A DNA stretch of 64,000 bases from Exobasidium rhododendri (lineage: Eukaryota; Basidiomycota; Exobasidiomycetes; Exobasidiales; Exobasidiaceae): the NCBI GenBank assembly GCA_026210745.1, contig CP110630.1:1922001-1986000 (forward strand), written 5' to 3'. Positions 41,748 to 54,322 of the stretch are shown in pieces; positions within the stretch are counted from its first letter, which is position 1, and each line of letters opens with the position of its first letter. A program made the position numbers and the translations under genes. Under the pieces are notes generated by a model, which was not told the origin of the DNA, did no database searches, and was given only the letters and a program-made list of their open reading frames with translations.

Positions 41748-42197
41748 AGCTGTGCCACTCCTACCGCGCTTTGCCGTTCGAATGACGAAAGACAATCTCA
41801 AAAGAAAAAGAATAGATGGGACGTCTGATGTTCTCATCTTCGCATTTCAACGTCCGCTATTCGTCATGTTTTCCCCTCTTGTGCTCTTACATTTCTATTT
41901 TACAACCTGCTCACTTGGGCATACATCTTTTTTTTTTTTTCGTGAGAAATGCAATGCTGCTGCGTCTCTCTCGATCGACGCTGAAACAATAGGAAGTATA
42001 CGAAGCAGAACATGCGAATTCTAGAAGGGTGTATCAAATGCGCACTTCAACGTGCAATTACAAGGACAGAGCGACGGCTCATAATATTAGAGAAAGAAGA
42101 AGTACGTCTATATGCTGCTATCATCAGAAGTTCTCCTCTGAAAAATTCTTCGAGACTAATTAAGACGTCAAGAAGACCTGCTATATTCAGCGAAGTG
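41748..42197. other. Intergenic region between convergent genes
   Basis: This contains the TCTP 3' UTR with a T12 run near 41929-41940, and the 3' end of the 42198-44336 gene. No gene is supported. Confidence 0.45.
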
Positions 42198-44336
42198 CTA
42201 CTTGCACCCGCTCATCATCGGGTCATCCTTTGTCAATGTAGCTCCAGCTTGCTGACTTGCAGTAAAGCTGTCCTCTGTATGGTGCTTTGTGCTCTGGGCT
42301 CGCGATCGTATGAAATGAGGCGAGGAGGAGGGAGGAGTAGAGATATTTTCAAATGTGTTGTCGGACTTGATGGGATAGTCCCAAGGCCTGGGAACCAGAG
42401 CCATCGGCATCAACCAAGTGGCAGCAACCACAACGCCATGACCTCGATCTTGCGATTTGATCGCACTGAACTCCAAATCCATAAAGCTAGCAAAATACCG
42501 GACGAATGGCAACAGCTCTGGCACACCACCTGTCACGGCCATTGCTTGCAGAAATGTCAGAAAAGAAGCAGACACACTTTGTGCCGTACCGAGGTAAGCC
42601 ATGCTAGAGTGCGGTATGGTCATTTCGAATCCCCACCAACGAATAAAGATGGCAATTCGATCCAGAGGCGGGTGCACATCTTCCACGACTCCTCCATTCG
42701 CAGCTTGAACGGCTAGACCAGACAAGGAGCCAAGTGCATCATAAGCTTCCGTCTGATTCCGTCCAAACGACGCCGCACTAGGAATAGGGTCACCGATAAG
42801 AGTGACAGGCGTCATGATCGCCTGCAGGTTTCGGATTGCAGGCTCCTTTTTTGCCTTGATTTCTTCCGTAGACAGGATTTCTTTATTTTCCGGCAAGATG
42901 ACCTTCTCCACGCTTTCCATGATTGTCCCTACTAACGGTTGAGCTTGCTTGAGTGCAATGACGCCAACTCGGGTAATATCTGCCATAGTCTCGCCAACAT
43001 CCCCGTTCGTGACATCGTCTTTCAATTCTCTAGCATACTGCACGGCTTCACTAGCGGGTGTCTTGATATCTGTGATAACTACTTTGGAGAGTTGGTGTCC
43101 TTGCGAATCGGTAATGGTGGTCGTCTTGGTGGTAGTCTCTTTTGAGCTGAACAAACCTCCCCATCCCCAAGAACTGGCAACAGTTGCGGCCGCCGCTACT
43201 ACGACTGCTGCTTCCCCATGCATCATGTTTCGACTTTGCTCATCATCTGTACTTGTCACTAGCACTTGACCTGATCGACCCTGCTCCCGTTTACTCTGAT
43301 CAGCTTCCTCTTCAGTGCAATCTAGACAGACTGCTTTGGTGGCCGCCGGTCTAGACTTCTTTCTCGACTGCTTTCCGTTCTTGTCAACAAGAAGCGTCTC
43401 TAAGAGTTCTGTTGCTCTAGCTCCGTCAGAGGGGGGCACAATGGAAGCAGCAGGATCGTCTTCCTCATTTATCTGCATCACCCTTAATTCCCCAATAATG
43501 TCATTTGCCATCTCACTATCTAAGAGTGCTCTTTTTAGGGAGAGAACTTTGCGAGGCGAGACGGCTGAAATCATCTGTACCTTCGTCTTGTCAAGTTTTC
43601 CTCCTGTCCTCTTCTCTCTCTTTGCCTTTAGTGAGTCGATGGAATCAATCTCTAGGGACGAGCCGGCATTGATGATCTGCTCAAGCGCTCGAGCGTGACG
43701 AGCAGCAACAATCTGCTTTTTGGTGAGGTGTGGTCGAACCGCACGGCCCTTATCATCGATATGGGTCACTTCTAGAGTAGCAGCTGGTGACAGATGAACA
43801 CCTTTCTTATCCCAGGTAAAAGACACCGCCCTCTTTCGCGTCTGCCTTTTTCCTCCTCTGCCTATGCTATCGTTATAGCTAGAACTTCTTCTTTTGATCT
43901 GTGGCGTGTCTTGCTTTTTCTTCTTCTTGTCATAGTCTTTGTAGTCAGTAGTGACTGGTTCGCATTGAAGGTCGTGGCTTGAGTTGGCTGCTACATCGGT
44001 GGAAGGGCTAAAGCTGACTCTCCGGGAATTTTTGCCGCTTCCCATCTTGCCATCAAGAGATTTCCTTGATGACTTTATAATGTTGTTGGAGTGAGTCGAC
44101 TTTGGCATCGAATTGGCGGTAAAGATTGCAAATGGCTTTGCCATGCTTCGTAACGAGAATCTCTTTGACTTGCCCTTTACATTGGCAGCTGCCGTCGATT
44201 CTGTTTGCACCTTCGGTGCAGACACCAAAGCAGTCACTGATAGTCGAGGCTCTTGTAAAGGAAATTCTTCAGATGAGGCTGCACTCTCATTGCTTTTCGA
44301 TGTTGCTGGCCTTGACTCTGAGGCTCTCACTGCCAT
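42198..44336 (-). CDS. 712-residue protein with a conserved-looking RWWGFE/PRPWDYP C-terminal domain, function unknown
   Basis: A single frame starts at ATG 44336 (MAVRASESRPATSKS). The first 400 residues are basic, Ser-rich and disordered, with several Lys/Arg clusters. A short Ala/Val-rich hydrophobic stretch (EAAVVVAAAATVASSWGWGG) lies near residue 380. Residues about 470-660 look folded. They contain QPLVGTIMESVEKVILPENK, AIMTPVTLIGDPIPSAASF, AIFIRWWGFEMTIPHSS, then LTFLQAMAVTGGVPELLPF and AATWLMPMALVPRPWDYP. The alternating hydrophobic segments suggest membrane association or a helical bundle. I do not recognise a named family. The length and motif density make a real gene likely. Confidence 0.75.
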   Translation of the reverse strand: MAVRASESRPATSKSNESAASSEEFPLQEPRLSVTALVSAPKVQTESTAAANVKGKSKRFSLRSMAKPFAIFTANSMPKSTHSNNIIKSSRKSLDGKMGSGKNSRRVSFSPSTDVAANSSHDLQCEPVTTDYKDYDKKKKKQDTPQIKRRSSSYNDSIGRGGKRQTRKRAVSFTWDKKGVHLSPAATLEVTHIDDKGRAVRPHLTKKQIVAARHARALEQIINAGSSLEIDSIDSLKAKREKRTGGKLDKTKVQMISAVSPRKVLSLKRALLDSEMANDIIGELRVMQINEEDDPAASIVPPSDGARATELLETLLVDKNGKQSRKKSRPAATKAVCLDCTEEEADQSKREQGRSGQVLVTSTDDEQSRNMMHGEAAVVVAAAATVASSWGWGGLFSSKETTTKTTTITDSQGHQLSKVVITDIKTPASEAVQYARELKDDVTNGDVGETMADITRVGVIALKQAQPLVGTIMESVEKVILPENKEILSTEEIKAKKEPAIRNLQAIMTPVTLIGDPIPSAASFGRNQTEAYDALGSLSGLAVQAANGGVVEDVHPPLDRIAIFIRWWGFEMTIPHSSMAYLGTAQSVSASFLTFLQAMAVTGGVPELLPFVRYFASFMDLEFSAIKSQDRGHGVVVAATWLMPMALVPRPWDYPIKSDNTFENISTPPSSSPHFIRSRAQSTKHHTEDSFTASQQAGATLTKDDPMMSGCK

Positions 44337-45670
44337 CTTCGAGCTTCGGTGGGGGGGTGAGGGGAAGGCTTTGGTATGTGCTAGATTGGGTATAATGGGG
44401 ATTGGCTCGTGAGCGATTGGAAAGGAATGTGGTCGTTAAAGGTGTTCGTAAAGGTCGTCAGGTCTAATGAGTTTATCTTGGTGGTGGACGGAAAGGCGTA
44501 CTGTCGACTCGAGGCTTATAAGCCGGAAGCGAGAGAAGATGGAGCAAGACTCGACCTGCCTGAGCGCCTCCCATCGAATAAAGTGGTGCTTCAGGGGCAC
44601 AAATGCAAGAAAATATCTTGAACGAGAAAGAAGAAACAAGCTTCATTGAGAGAGACGCGCTTCGATTAAGCATCTCACTGCTTCTGAGGGCACTAAGAGG
44701 CATTGAAAGAAAAGGCAGAGCCTGCGACACAAAGAAAATTGGAGTCAGCGACGCATGACGCACGATGTAGGGACCTTTTGACAGGTGAGCATGGTAGACA
44801 TTCCTCAAGGTCCAGCAGGGAGAATCAGTGTCAAACGCACCCACACACATGCTACGTCGAGTGTTCACTCAGCAGTACTGTCAGATGAGTCGATAAAATT
44901 GCTTGACAGACCTCAACAGAACGCTATCAGGAAGAGCGATCTGTCTTCAACGCTATGGCGGAGGAAGGTGAACAATATCATGGGCGCATGCATAAGACTT
45001 CTTGGGCCACGCCTTTACTGCCGTTGATCACTAGTGCACATTCTGCCTTGATAGATGCACCCAAGGTTCTGCTCCTCCTACTCGTATCACTCTCTGCCTT
45101 GTCTTCATCTGTCGAGGTACGGCCTCTCCAAACTCGCAACGACATTGGCTCGAGCACGCCCACTCCTTGATGAAGACAGGTTTTACTTCGACCGATTTCG
45201 GCCTCGCATCGGTTTCATCCTTATTCATATGGACTTCTTCGCGAAGATCAAGCAAGATGAAGAGACCCTTATACACTATTACTAGTCCGTGCGAGTACGA
45301 TTGGATTGACAGCCTATCTGGGCCCATTGAGGGACGGTCTGGTTCCTACATCAGTACGCACGTGGCTATCTCGACCGTGACGATTCCGACCTCCAAGAAT
45401 GTCAGATTGCAAGTGAATACAACCTTACTTCTTATTAAGAATACAACTCTGCGGAGTGGCGAGAATAGCTTTTTGTGTTTTTCTACGGATGCATGTCGGA
45501 CATTGGGGAAAGAGCTCGACTTGCTCGATGCACACGCTAAATATCCAATCCAACTCTGGCACATTCTGGTTGCACCGTTTCCCCAACTACGTTTCTTCCG
45601 ATATCTCTCCTCCTCTCTTCAGACGTCCTCCTCCCCCGCCTCCGCATCCTACCAACACTTGTCCGCCGCC
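44337..45670. promoter_or_regulatory. Divergent upstream region
   Basis: 1.33 kb between the 712-residue gene and UGP1. Several frames are open on both strands (for example 44955-45170 and 45031-45327), but none has motifs or a coherent splice model. CACGTG lies at about 45359-45364. A pyrimidine-rich leader with CCTCC repeats precedes the UGP1 start. Confidence 0.4.
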
Positions 45671-47604
<1,934 letters not shown>

Positions 47605-47840
47605 GCTCCTTTGCATCTAGGCGCACGCAAACCGTCTCTCCGTACCCCTCCTTTTATTATGTCCTGTTCTTTTTCTTTTGCCTTTTTTACATTCCCTTTC
47701 CTTTCTGATTTTGACTGTTGCGATGAGAAATGGAATGTGGATAGACTCGACAACGATGCCTGGCCAGAGAGTGGAAGGGTGACTTAGACTGATTCTATTG
47801 TACAGTAGCGGATGGATCGACGTTCTCCCTCTTCCTCCGC

Positions 47841-48801
47841 TCAAGACGTCGCTTTGACTCGTTCTGTCAGTTTGCGATCTACAGGGATCATTGCGGCAGC
47901 GACCAGACGGCCTTCCTCGACCAGCAGATTGTACGTCTGACAAGCATTGCGCTGCAATCAGATTGACGTGCAAGTCGGTCAAAAGATTCAACAAACGTCC
48001 ATTCATACTTCGCACATGTTCACTCACTGAATCGTGTGCATCGACTTGAATGCCTAGCTTGTTCAGATAGGCTCGAAGCTTGAGTGGTGGAGGCAGGACT
48101 GTCTTGCCAGTACCAAAGACGATGATCTCTGTTGTCGTGAGGAAATGGTATGAGCAATCGAAGACAGACACCTTACTACGTTTCTACAGTGGACCAAGAA
48201 CGCCTCACCTGGTCTAGGACTGACTACTTCAAAGACCTTCCATAATTCTTCATTCCACTCTTCCCACCCCACTCCACTCGGCATGATTGGCTTTTCCGGC
48301 GTTGGTTTCAGATCCGGTGCATCCCAAAGCATTATTTGCTTGTTCAACAGTATAAGTGGCGTATGTACGACTAGACCATCAGAGAGTGTGAACGAGGAAT
48401 CGCCCATGCTATGAATGGAAAGCGATGGCTCGTCGGAGGCAGTGATGTTCTTGAAGTCACTGGCAAGTCCAGGCAAGGCAGCAGGAAGTAGTCAGATGAA
48501 TATCCCGAGCGTCAGTATCAGGTTGCTGGAGATATAATGGTATAGCATAAGCTCTTTTCCTTTTTTCCTCCTCAACTCACTCGTACACTGTGGGATGACT
48601 GCCATCGTTTGGCTTTCCGCCGGGATCATCAGAGGGATATCGACATGGTGGTGACGTCGTCAGCCGTCGAGCAGATGGTCCCGTACATGATCCCTCGGCA
48701 TATTTGTCACCGGATCGCAGTATCGCACATGTTCTGGCAGGCGTCGAAGCCGTACAGCCGCCGGCCAGCTTTACCATTGACTGCCTTGCAATGCGAATCA
48801 T
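47841..48801 (-). CDS. NDUFAF3/DUF498 (Mth938-domain) protein, mitochondrial complex I assembly type
   Basis: Four exons (48801-48581, 48459-48209, 48128-48028, 47951-47841) join in phase to give 227 residues. The first 70 residues are Arg/Ser/Thr-rich with few acidic residues near the start, as in a mitochondrial presequence. The Mth938 fold follows: SSFTLSDGLVVHTPLILLN, the strand-turn LWKVFEVVSPRPEIIVFGTGK, LRAYLNKLGIQVDAHDS, and the family signature RNACQTYNLLVEEGRLVAAA. Human NDUFAF3 and relatives act in complex I assembly, so a matrix role is likely. The gene converges on UGP1 with 236 bases between stops. Confidence 0.87.
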
Positions 48802-49101
48802 ACTCGTCCTTCAGACTGCCAGTCTTCCTAGAAGAAACGATATAGAGATCCAAGTGGAGTCTGGCAAACATGACTTTTAGGTAAATGTGCAGGCAGTCTT
48901 GATCTTATTAGCGCGTTGGGCCGCATTTTCTTCTCGCTCGGCCGGACGACCTTGGAATGGGAAGTGTGGATGGAAACAAAGTGCTATGCTGATTGAAGGA
49001 TGGCAGTTGGAAGCGATGAAGATACTGGTAGAATTACAATGTAGTTTGTGCGAAAGAGAAGGGGAAAGTGATGGTGAATCCTCAAGTTCTGGTGTTATGA
49101 G
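48802..49101. other. Short intergenic region
   Basis: Promoter of the NDUFAF3-like gene and 3' end of COX20, both minus strand. A forward frame crosses it but is antisense to COX20 and lacks motifs. Confidence 0.4.
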
Positions 49102-49630
49102 CTACCGCCTTGACACGACATCTTCACCCGCGGCTGGTGAGGGCAATGGTGGGCCCTTGCTACCGCTACCCTTTGCCCTCTTTCTGTTGAAGTCCTCAAT
49201 GACAGTTGTCATCCTCTTCATCTCTGCTGTTCTTGACATTCTGCAATTCTGCCAGCTCACGACGCTGACCAACATGAAGGAAAGTACTCCCCAATTTAAA
49301 GCCGATTTGGTACCTTTTGACATAATCACAATCAAGAGGGACGACCGAAGATTTTTTAAAGCGTGTGTCAGAACTCCTCACATTCTTCAAGTCATCGTCG
49401 TTCTTCCTTTTCCGAGACTCACCTCTTCCCGCTATAGCACCGACCGTGCTGACTGCAGCCGCTGTGCCCATTCCCAAAAGCAGACTATTTCGAGAGCAAG
49501 CAACTTTACCATCTCCAAGTCTCTTTGCGGATTGTAGAGGAGAAAGGGTTTTGATTTGGTTCCACACGTTGACACTTGATGATGGTGCAGGAGATATTTC
49601 GATCTCAGTCGGAGGAGCCGAAGAGCTCAT
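49102..49630 (-). CDS. COX20: Cytochrome c oxidase assembly factor COX20
   Basis: Two exons (49630-49423, 49313-49102) sharing a Gly codon give 139 residues. The family core is present: ACSRNSLLLGMGTAAAVSTVG as the first membrane segment, opening with the conserved CxRxSLL, then SALNWGVLSFMLVSVVSWQ as the second, followed by the conserved C-R patch NCRMSRTAEM. Cox20 is an inner-membrane chaperone for newly made Cox2. At 139 residues it is shorter than yeast Cox20 (205) and nearer the animal form (118). The intron removes 109 nt, and retention would replace the second membrane helix with a charged tail. Confidence 0.9.
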
Positions 49631-49745
49631 GATGGGATGCTAGATCTACGTATGCTAGTCAGTAGCACAATGCGAATAAATTAGCTCAACAAGATTCTTA
49701 GCTCACAGTCAAGTGCATCATCAGAAGATATGATTATCAAGATAA

Positions 49746-49751
49746 CACGTG
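49746..49751. promoter_or_regulatory. CACGTG site upstream of COX20
   Basis: A palindromic E-box lies about 115 bases before the COX20 start. Its flanks (AACACGTGGG) are the same as at the TCTP site at 40614. Function is inferred. Confidence 0.3.
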
Positions 49752-49878
49752 GGGCAAGATGATTGGATTTTAACTTGTCTTGCGCCCTCACTCATTACTC
49801 CCGGACAACGATGATATAGCAGGAACATGATCGCGGGGCCATACCGAAAAGAAGGATAGACTTCGCAAGATCGGTGCC

Positions 49879-51159
49879 TTAGAATTTGTTTCTTTGCTCG
49901 GCCACAGTGAAGCTCAATTTGCCCGTTTGTAGACCGTGCATGATGTTGCGAAGGCAGACTGCCTCCATTTCTTTCTGCGTCTCCAAAGACAGGGTCCCAA
50001 TATCTACACAGTGTTCATCCGTCAGCAGTTCACTCACACAGAAACGTCAGTCTACTTGGCGAGATACTCACGCGGTAACAGCAAAGCCTTTCCGCTGCCA
50101 TCTTGTGATTGGTTTAGTAGCTTAGGATGGATGCTCGGCTCCTTTTCAAACACGTCGAGGCCAGCTCCAGCAATGACACCTTCCTCCAGCGCATCAGCAA
50201 GATCTTCTTCGTTGACTACCGGTCCTCTTGACGTGTTGACTAGTACTGCCGTTCTCTTCATCGTCTGCAGCTGTGTCTTACTAATAAGCCCCTTCGTTTG
50301 CGCATTCAGGGGACAGTGGAGAGAGACCACATCCGACCTCGCCAGAAGTTCATCCAAGGTAGAGACATACTCTGCAGGTTTCGCAGAAGGACACATTCCC
50401 TTTTCGATGCTCTGATCCAGTCTATTACGGTTGTGGTACAGAATGTCCATGTTGAATGCAGAGCTCGCTTTCCTTGCCAATGCTTTTCCAATACCCCCAG
50501 CACCTACAATTCCCAACACCTTTGCGCCAGAAGAGCCTGGATCGTGAGCAGTCTTGTAGGGAAACTTGGAATTGAACAGAGAGCTAGAAAGCTGGGACTG
50601 GGCTAAAGCGTACTTTCGTAGGGCTCCGATCATGAGCCACAATGCGGTGGTGGAGGTGGAATCGTCGACTGCAGTGGGAACGTTCGAAGCTTGTATACCC
50701 TTTTTTGTAAGTGCATCCACATCGAGCTGATCATAGCCTGCGCCATTATGGCATAGAAATTGCATTGTTGGAGGCAGTAGAGATATCAAGTCCTGGTCAA
50801 ATTTGCCAGTGATCTATTCTCGGGGAGTGTCGTGTAAGGAAGCTAGAAGTAGTACACCATTGTTTTGCATCACTACGCACCTTGATACTTCGTGCGCCGC
50901 CAAAGTGTCTGTAAAGAGCAACGACGTTGGGTAGACTGTTCACTTCCTGAACAAAACTCTGTCGGGAGTCAGCTTGTGATCGCACTACTTCTGCTTGCTT
51001 TCGCAGCTGGGCTAATTCTTCGTTCGCTAGCTCGATATCATCGAGAAGAAGTACAGTAGGCAAGGCTGCTCTTATATGTGATGTCGAGCCGAAGCTTCGT
51101 ACCTGTGAAGGCTGCCCGAGCCAAGTTGTCCTCGCAGCATTGGTGCGGAGAAGATTCAT
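49879..51159 (-). CDS. D-isomer-specific 2-hydroxyacid dehydrogenase (glyoxylate/hydroxypyruvate reductase type)
   Basis: Three exons (51159-50881, 50813-50072, 50003-49879) give 381 residues. The NAD(P) fold has GIVGAGGIGKALARKA (GxGxxG). Catalytic Arg is in VLVNTSRGPVVN, Glu in GLDVFEKEP and His in PHIGTLS, completing the triad. The substrate loop reads HNGAGYDQLDVDAL, as in fungal Gor1-type glyoxylate reductases. The first 35 residues (MNLLRTNAARTTWLGQPSQV) are Arg-containing and lack acids, which suggests mitochondrial import. Exact substrate (glyoxylate, hydroxypyruvate or another 2-keto acid) cannot be told from sequence. Confidence 0.9.
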
Positions 51160-53144
51160 TGCTGCGAGGCAGTGAGTAGACAGGAAAGCTCTCTCTCTCT
51201 CTCTCCTCTTACTCGCATTGGATTTCTTCTCGCACGGGTATAGATTGTGAATTACAGAACTAGAGCTGCACAGAGCTGCGTTCACAAGCACAAAGATCGG
51301 GCTGCTCTCACTGTGTATACACGACGACTCTGCAAAATCGCCGACGTCCCAGAGACCATCACTCATTCTAGTGGTTGGGGGGATATGCTTTTGCCATCCG
51401 CACTTCTTCACATTACCACCTTGCATTGACTCAGGTCGCCGTTTCCACATAATCATCGATTGACTGGCACACTGATCCACGAATTCAAGCCGGACGTCGA
51501 AGTTCTCTCTGCTTTTCGACTTATCCGAATTTCGGAATCACCTCTTTTTCCTTTTATCTTTTAAATAGGACTGCTGTTGATTCGAGAGATTATTCATCTT
51601 TCGACTTTCTGCAAAAAGGAAAACAAATAAATAGAACGTCAATTTCTATTATACTGTCCAAGGAGTGTACCGGTATAGGACGTGACCAGAATACGAAAAT
51701 CTACGCGGATCAATATCAGCAGGAGTTTGAAAGAGCGCTTAGATTTGTATTCACCCTACTCTATTTTCTTAATAAAAGACCGAAAGGCACGTCAGTGTTC
51801 GCGTTTGGATTAGGGAGACAGATGTAGAGAGAGGGGAGGGGAGGGGAGGGGGGGAAAGAAGAGAGAAAGAAAGACAGACAGGCAGGCAGGCGAGAACAGC
51901 AGCAGTCCAGATTCCAAATTCAAGTCACCACGACCGACCAATCGGCAATTATTTTCCAACCCTTAATATCGTTCCTTCGAGTCGATCAGAAGTGACCTTT
52001 CTCCTCACACACCTTCGCAAAGGTCTGCTTCTCCCTTCTACGCTACACACTTTTCTGGCTAAACTGCACCTGGATTCCGCCCACACAATAAGGTTCACTA
52101 AACCCCCAGCGTCTGATTGCATCCAATAGCCTCTAGCGGTTCTTGACACCCGCGACCAACCATAAAAAAGGTTTGAGCATCATTTGGGTCGAACGTGTAA
52201 AGAGCTCAAGAGCAGGCGACTGCACCATCGACAGACGATTGTACATCTCATCTCGATCAACCTTGTCGTCTTACTTACAGTCTTCAGGCATATCTCATTT
52301 CCATCCGTCATTCCCGTCATCTACAGGATCGACACGTTTGTATGCTCTGAAGTTTGTACGTCATATTCAAAGACGACTTGCACTTCATCCGTACCTGCTT
52401 CTGCTTTGCTACACTGCGACCCCGACTCTCTTTTGTGCATTCGATCGACCATTCGACTGCTGTATCTTTAACCCACTCGAAGAAGAAGGCAGGAACAGCT
52501 CTTTCGAGAAATCGTACGTCTTGTGTCATTCTAGCAACAATCGGGATTATACCGGACTGGTAGCATGTCGCACTCTTAAACAAGAGACACATCTCTCGAC
52601 ACCGACGTATCAAGATCTCTGCAATCGCTTATGCCTACAGTCGGACAATTCATCGCACCTTTTTTTTCACTTCACAAAGCTCTCAATCGTCCCTTCTGGA
52701 GATCAATCAGTGGTGCTCCAATCTAGTATCGAGGAAATAAGGCGCGACCAAAGCGGAGAATTACAGATTTGAACGTACTTAGCCGACCTTTCTTTACCAA
52801 TCGGTTCCCCCGCAAGGTGACAATTTGGTGAGTGTTTGAGTGGTGCAAGTGGTGCGATAAGGGCTAGGCGGGAGGTGTTGTATTGCAGGGCTGCCCGTGT
52901 TAGATACGACTGTCGACGAATGGGACTTGGGGACAATCTTGCATTGGCTGGGCGCCGAAGGAAGGCGCAATAAATTGGGAATTTTGGTATGACCTCCGTC
53001 AAAACTTATTTGATGCGTACTGAACTCCAAATATCCCATCTGGATTGGCCCTTCCGTCTACGTTGAGCCTGCTTCGGGGACGCTAGAACAGTCGACGAGA
53101 GCGAAGAACTGATCTGATTCGCGTCTCTTTCCTCTGTGCAGGCG
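51160..53144. promoter_or_regulatory. Long divergent promoter and leader region
   Basis: Nearly 2 kb between the dehydrogenase and the Flo8-like gene. It holds a CT repeat (51189-51206), a G-quadruplex motif, polypurine runs of GAAAGA and CAGG type (51855-51895), and AT-rich sequence at 51540-51780. A donor-like GTGAGTG at 52828 and CTCTGTGCAG ending at 53141, three bases before the ATG, suggest a 314-nt intron in the 5' leader. Several short upstream ATG frames lie at 52140-52770. Long complex leaders are common for fungal developmental regulators. Confidence 0.45.
51833..51854 (+). other. Canonical G-quadruplex motif
   Basis: Four G-runs (4, 4, 4 and 7 Gs) are separated by single adenines on the plus strand. 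Single-base loops are the most stable G4 class known. Confidence 0.85.
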
Positions 53145-54265
53145 ATGGCGAGCAACGTCGCTGGTCCAAGTAAGCTATTCTCTCCTTCAGTACTCGGAGG
53201 GATGAACATGATGTTCAATCAGAACAACGGGGGACCTATCTCTACCACAAACGGACCAGACACATCTGTCTACCCACCGCAACCCTACGCACCCCAACAA
53301 CAGCAAACGCAAAATTCACAGACGTCGACGGCGAGTGCTCACACATCTCCTTCAACTTCAGCGAGCAAGACGGTGAAATCTGACAGTGCTACCGACGGCA
53401 CTTCGGCTGGAAGTGGTATCAATGGTCTCTCGAGAAAGAGAAATGCCAGCAACAGTCCCGGAAATGAGGCAAAGGAGAAGAAATTGAGAGGGGAAGGAGG
53501 AGAGGACACCTCGAACAGCAGTCCTGGCTTAAGGACCGGAAAAAGTGCGGTGAATGGTCACAATAACGTAACATGGGGAGAAGAAGCAGCAAAGTGAGTG
53601 CAGTTTCCCCTTTGCATGAGTAGGAATGAGGCGAGAAAGAGAGTGCAAGGCTGACTGTGCCTCCTTCTGACTGATGCTCAGATTGGACGTCTACGTGTGG
53701 GACTACCTTAATCGACGAAACTTTACCAGAGCAGCAAAGTCATTGATGAATGAAGCTGGCATGACGGAAGCACCAGACGTGCCACTTAAAACTCCACAGG
53801 GTCTGCTTTTTGAGTGAGTCGGATCGTTTCGTTTCTCGAGAGTCGGAGATGCAATTGTGCCTCATCCTTACCTTATGAATCCAGATACTGGGCCATCTTC
53901 TGGGATGTCTTTGCCGCTAGAACGGGAAGGGGTAGTGTGGAAGCGACTACCTATCACGACTTTCAAGAGAATCGACAGATGCAAAAGCTCAACGAAGTAG
54001 CAAGAAGATTGGAGGCGACTGACAACGGTTACCACATTCCTGAAAGCCAAGGCAGTCGATTTCCACCCGTCATCATGGGAGGAGGTCAGAATGAGACCTT
54101 GAATGCTTCATCGACGGGCATCGCTCCCGTCAGTGCAGGCACGATGATGAATCAATTGCAGGCAAGGAGCGGTATGGCCGGTGCGACGAATGGACCACTT
54201 TTACAGCAGCAGCAGCAGTTGCAGTTGCAGCAGCAGATGATGAGCAAGCAGCAACAGCAACAGCA

Positions 54266-54322
<57 letters not shown>

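Noticed and set aside
44955-45327. Open frames on both strands upstream of UGP1
   Set aside because: No conserved residues, no consistent splice sites, and they overlap the probable promoter.
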